From SIG299 sp051880375 (GTDB lineage: Bacteria; Bacillota; Clostridia; Lachnospirales; Lachnospiraceae), in contig JBJENV010000078.1 of the NCBI GenBank assembly GCA_051880375.1, positions 52,639 to 116,638 on the forward strand: DNA of 64,000 nt. The letters are read 5' to 3'. A model generated the notes under the pieces. The model did no database searches and was not told the origin of the DNA. It saw only the letters and a list, made by a program, of their open reading frames with translations. The position numbers and the translations under genes were made by a program. This document shows, piece after piece, positions 61,470 through 64,000 of the stretch (the stretch's first letter is position 1; the number at the start of each line of letters is the position of its first letter).

Positions 61470-61952
61470 CTAAACTCCAAAAAATACTCTTTGAAAAACA
61501 ATAGTAGCGGCAGTCTTTGCAAAATCCATCAAACCATCTATTGCTTTTTCCTTTACCTTTTCTTTGAAAGCTTCTTTCTTTTTCATCTCAATCAGACTAA
61601 GTTCAAGTTCAGGCAATTCGGAATTTTTCTCTTCCAATATGCATTTTGCTTCCTTAAGCACCTTTCTTCCCCGTTGCTTTATCTCAACGTCTATGCAGTT
61701 CAGATCACCGGCAAAGGGCTCGGCATCCATCTGAATCAAGCCTTCCTCCTGCAGACCGTAAAGAGCCTCGTCACGAAGTCGGATATCCTTATTGTTCATA
61801 TTTTCCATAAGTTTATCAAGGCCCTCTCCAATACTCTCAATCTCAAATTCCTCCGCACTCTCCTCAAGCTCATTGAGTATCATCAGCCAGTTAAGTTCTT
61901 CCTCGGTTATCCATGCAAACATGATTTTTCTCTTCATTGTATCTGTATTCAT
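61470..61952 (-). CDS. Uncharacterised charged helical protein
   Basis: 160 residues from the ATG at 61952, with AGGAGG 9 nt upstream, preferred over a longer frame without one. Very rich in Glu, Lys and Leu (TEEELNWLMILNELEESAEE; SLIEMKKKEAFKEKVKEKAI) and predicted mostly helical. No signal peptide, no known domain seen. It is set between regulator stub 3 and the end of BspA-like copy 4, in the place where the regulator would otherwise face that gene. Confidence 0.7.
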   Translation of the reverse strand: MNTDTMKRKIMFAWITEEELNWLMILNELEESAEEFEIESIGEGLDKLMENMNNKDIRLRDEALYGLQEEGLIQMDAEPFAGDLNCIDVEIKQRGRKVLKEAKCILEEKNSELPELELSLIEMKKKEAFKEKVKEKAIDGLMDFAKTAATIVFQRVFFGV

Positions 61953-62041
61953 TGTGTTTTTCCTCCTGTTTCTTTCAGCGGAATTAATCGCTTCGAATTC
62001 TGCTTTTACGTGTAAAGTAAATAAATTTAACATTGAGTTCC

Positions 62042-63868
62042 TTATTCTCCCGGTGTGTAGTTCAGTACATTATAGCCGTTTTCCTTTGCCCATCTTTCTG
62101 CATAAGAACCTTTCGGGGCAAAAATTACTTCAAGTTTGCAATTCTCAAACGCATACTTACTTATCGAATTCACACTATTCGGGATTCTTATGCTCGCCAG
62201 ATTACTACATCCAAAAAATGTATACTCTTCTATCGCTTTCACACCGTCCGGGATTTCTATGCTTGTCAGACTTTTACAGCCCTCAAATGCTCCTTTCCCG
62301 ATACTCGTCACACTGTCCGGAATATTAATGCTTGTTAGCCCGCTACAGTATTCAAATGCGTAACTCCCGACACTTGTCACGCTGTCCGGGATTTCTATGC
62401 TTGTCAGACTACTACATTCACAAAATGCATTATTTCCGATACTTGTCACACCGTCCGGGATTTCTATGCTTGTCAGACTGCTACAGTAAGCAAATGTACT
62501 TACATAAATACATGTCACGCTTTTCGGAATACTAATGCTTGTTAGCCCGCTACAGTATCTAAATGCGACACCCCCGATACTTGTCACACTGTCCGGGATT
62601 ATGATATTCGTCAGACTATCACAACTTTCAAATGCAAAATCCCCGATACTTGTCACACTGTCCGGGATTTCTATGCTTGTCAGACTATCACAACTTTTAA
62701 ATGCACTATCCCCAATACTTGTCACACTGCCTGGAATTTCTATACTTGTAAGGTTCTCCCATCCGGCAAATGCACCGTCTATTATACTGGTCGCTCCGTC
62801 TGGAATTGTTGCATTAGTCATACTACTACATCCAGCAAACGCATATTTCCCGATACTCGTCACACTGTCCGGAATATTAATGCTTGTTAGCCCGCTACAG
62901 TATTCAAATGCGTAACTCCCGACACTTGTCACGCTGTCCGGGATTTCTATGCTTGTCAGACTTGTACAGTGAGAAAATGCCTTATCACCGATAGTTGTCA
63001 CACTGTCCGGAATATTAATGCTCGTTAACCCGCTACAGTACTCAAATGCACTTTCCCCGATACTTGTCACACTGTCCGGGATTTCTATGCTTATCAGACT
63101 TTTACACTCCTCAAATGCTCTTTCCCCGATACTTGTCACACTGTCCGGGATTATGATATTCGTCAGACTATCACAACTTTCAAATGCATAATCCCCGATA
63201 CTTGTCACACTGTCCGGGATTATGATATTCGTCAGACTATCACAACTTTCAAATGCTTCTTCCCCGATACTTGTCAAACCGTCCGGCAGTCTGACACTTG
63301 TTAATGTATGCTGACCTCTAAATGCTTCATTTCCTATACTTATTACACCATTCGGTATCCAAATGCTTGTCAAATCAATATATTTGATTATTCCGTCAAA
63401 TGCGTTATCCCCTATCCTCGTCACAGGTATTCCATATAAATTATCCGGTATTACCACATCCGTAATAGAAGTGTTCTTCAATCCAGTAATCATAATGGTA
63501 CCATCGTCCATCTGCTCAAACAACAAATCCTTAGCATCTGTTGCCTTAGCAGGCTTTGGAATTTCTGTCGGCTTGGGTGTTGCTGTCGGTATTGGCGTTG
63601 CCGTTGGTGTCGGTGTTACCGTCGGCGTCGGTGTTACCGTTGGTGTCGCTGTTGGTGCTTTCGCCTCCGGTGTTGCCGTTGGTGTCGCTGTCGGCTCCGG
63701 TGTTGCCGTTGGTGTCGCTGTCGGCTCCGGTGTTGCTGTTGGCTCTGCTTCCTTTGTCGGTGCAATCGTTGCTGTCACCGCAGGCGCATCTGTCTCGACT
63801 GCATTCTGGCAGCCTGCAAGTCCAAGGACTGCAACAACCGCTAATCCTGCTAATAGTTTCTTTCTCAT
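62042..63868 (-). CDS. BspA-like leucine-rich-repeat lipoprotein, cassette copy 4
   Basis: 608 residues from the ATG at 63868, with GGGAGG upstream. Signal KKLLAGLAVVAVLGLAGCQN (lipobox LAGC), nearly the same as copy 3. Linker ~36-105 of PTATPTATPEPTATP type. The sandwich-like start KDLLFEQMDDGTIMITGLKN precedes about twenty LRR units (SLTNIIIPDSVTSIGDYAF). Ends GSYAERWAKENGYNVLNYTP and GE. It is the longest single-module copy. Several 69-nt repeat units are almost identical at DNA level. Confidence 0.9.
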   Translation of the reverse strand: MRKKLLAGLAVVAVLGLAGCQNAVETDAPAVTATIAPTKEAEPTATPEPTATPTATPEPTATPTATPEAKAPTATPTVTPTPTVTPTPTATPIPTATPKPTEIPKPAKATDAKDLLFEQMDDGTIMITGLKNTSITDVVIPDNLYGIPVTRIGDNAFDGIIKYIDLTSIWIPNGVISIGNEAFRGQHTLTSVRLPDGLTSIGEEAFESCDSLTNIIIPDSVTSIGDYAFESCDSLTNIIIPDSVTSIGERAFEECKSLISIEIPDSVTSIGESAFEYCSGLTSINIPDSVTTIGDKAFSHCTSLTSIEIPDSVTSVGSYAFEYCSGLTSINIPDSVTSIGKYAFAGCSSMTNATIPDGATSIIDGAFAGWENLTSIEIPGSVTSIGDSAFKSCDSLTSIEIPDSVTSIGDFAFESCDSLTNIIIPDSVTSIGGVAFRYCSGLTSISIPKSVTCIYVSTFAYCSSLTSIEIPDGVTSIGNNAFCECSSLTSIEIPDSVTSVGSYAFEYCSGLTSINIPDSVTSIGKGAFEGCKSLTSIEIPDGVKAIEEYTFFGCSNLASIRIPNSVNSISKYAFENCKLEVIFAPKGSYAERWAKENGYNVLNYTPGE

Positions 63869-64000
63869 AATAGCCTCCCTGTATATTAAATATGCTGTTA
63901 TTTTACAGCATATTGTACCGCTTTTCAATCCATTATACTGAAATTTTTCAAAATATGAAGTTTTACAGTATACATTTATAATCGTTGTGAGATATTACAT
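63869..64000. repeat. Conserved divergent promoter region, cassette copy 4 (cut by window edge)
   Basis: Lipoprotein promoter: TTCATA (complement of 63954-63959), 16 nt, TATAAT (complement of 63932-63937). The palindrome is changed by one base to TGAAATTTTTCA (63939-63950). Regulator side: TATGAA, 17 nt, TATAAT (63977-63982), the same quality as the intact copy 2, so a working regulator gene is predicted just beyond 64000. Leader hairpin TATGCTGT/ACAGCATA at 63891-63912. Confidence 0.75.

Overview
The window looks like a chromosome segment of a low-to-mid GC, Gram-positive gut Clostridium, most likely a Lachnospiraceae member of the Roseburia/Butyrivibrio type. This is inferred from AGGAGG ribosome sites with occasional TTG starts, a T-box leader, lipoprotein signals, a cytoplasmic xylo-oligosaccharide pathway fed by an ABC importer, and BspA-like repeat lipoproteins. 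I saw no rRNA, tRNA, CRISPR array, phage or transposase gene.

Layout. (1) 1-20 kb: a xylan utilisation locus. A leftward operon encodes a large substrate-binding protein, two permeases and an NHL-repeat secreted protein. A divergent AraC regulator stands beside it, and two striking palindromes lie between them. Then come GH8, GH67, GH3, GH10, GH2 and an SGNH esterase, all leftward. Only the GH10 xylanase is exported (membrane anchored). It would cut xylan outside, the importer would take up decorated oligomers, and the other enzymes would finish them inside. (2) 20-25 kb: a three-hairpin element, two lipoproteins, two overlapping Xre-TPR regulators, a ferredoxin and a MerR-type protein. (3) 25-29 kb: the gdpP-rplI-dnaB operon. 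(4) 29-33 kb: a cell-surface O-acetylation locus (MBOAT, DHHW protein, DUF4358 lipoprotein, SGNH protein). (5) 33-38 kb: a 2-hydroxyacid dehydrogenase and aspartokinase, divergent from feoAB. (6) 38-47 kb: the phosphate regulon pstSCAB-phoU, a Na/Pi cotransporter, PhoP-PhoR and an HD protein, with Pho-box-like repeats upstream of pstS. (7) 47-51.6 kb: a GH74-GH31 operon for xyloglucan oligosaccharides. (8) 51.8-54.2 kb: free methionine-R-sulfoxide reductase, then a T-box-controlled trpB2.

(9) 54-64 kb is the most unusual part. A cassette is repeated four times: a leftward BspA-like leucine-rich-repeat lipoprotein gene and a conserved divergent promoter, with a tiny rightward Cro/CI-type regulator on its other side. 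The regulator is intact in copy 2, decayed to stubs in copies 1 and 3, and cut off by the window edge in copy 4. The two promoters appear to share a -35 region, and a 12-nt palindrome lies between the -35 and -10 of the lipoprotein promoter. Where the regulator gene is dead, its own -10 box and spacer have also drifted. One lipoprotein (copy 2) looks like a fusion of two paralogues.
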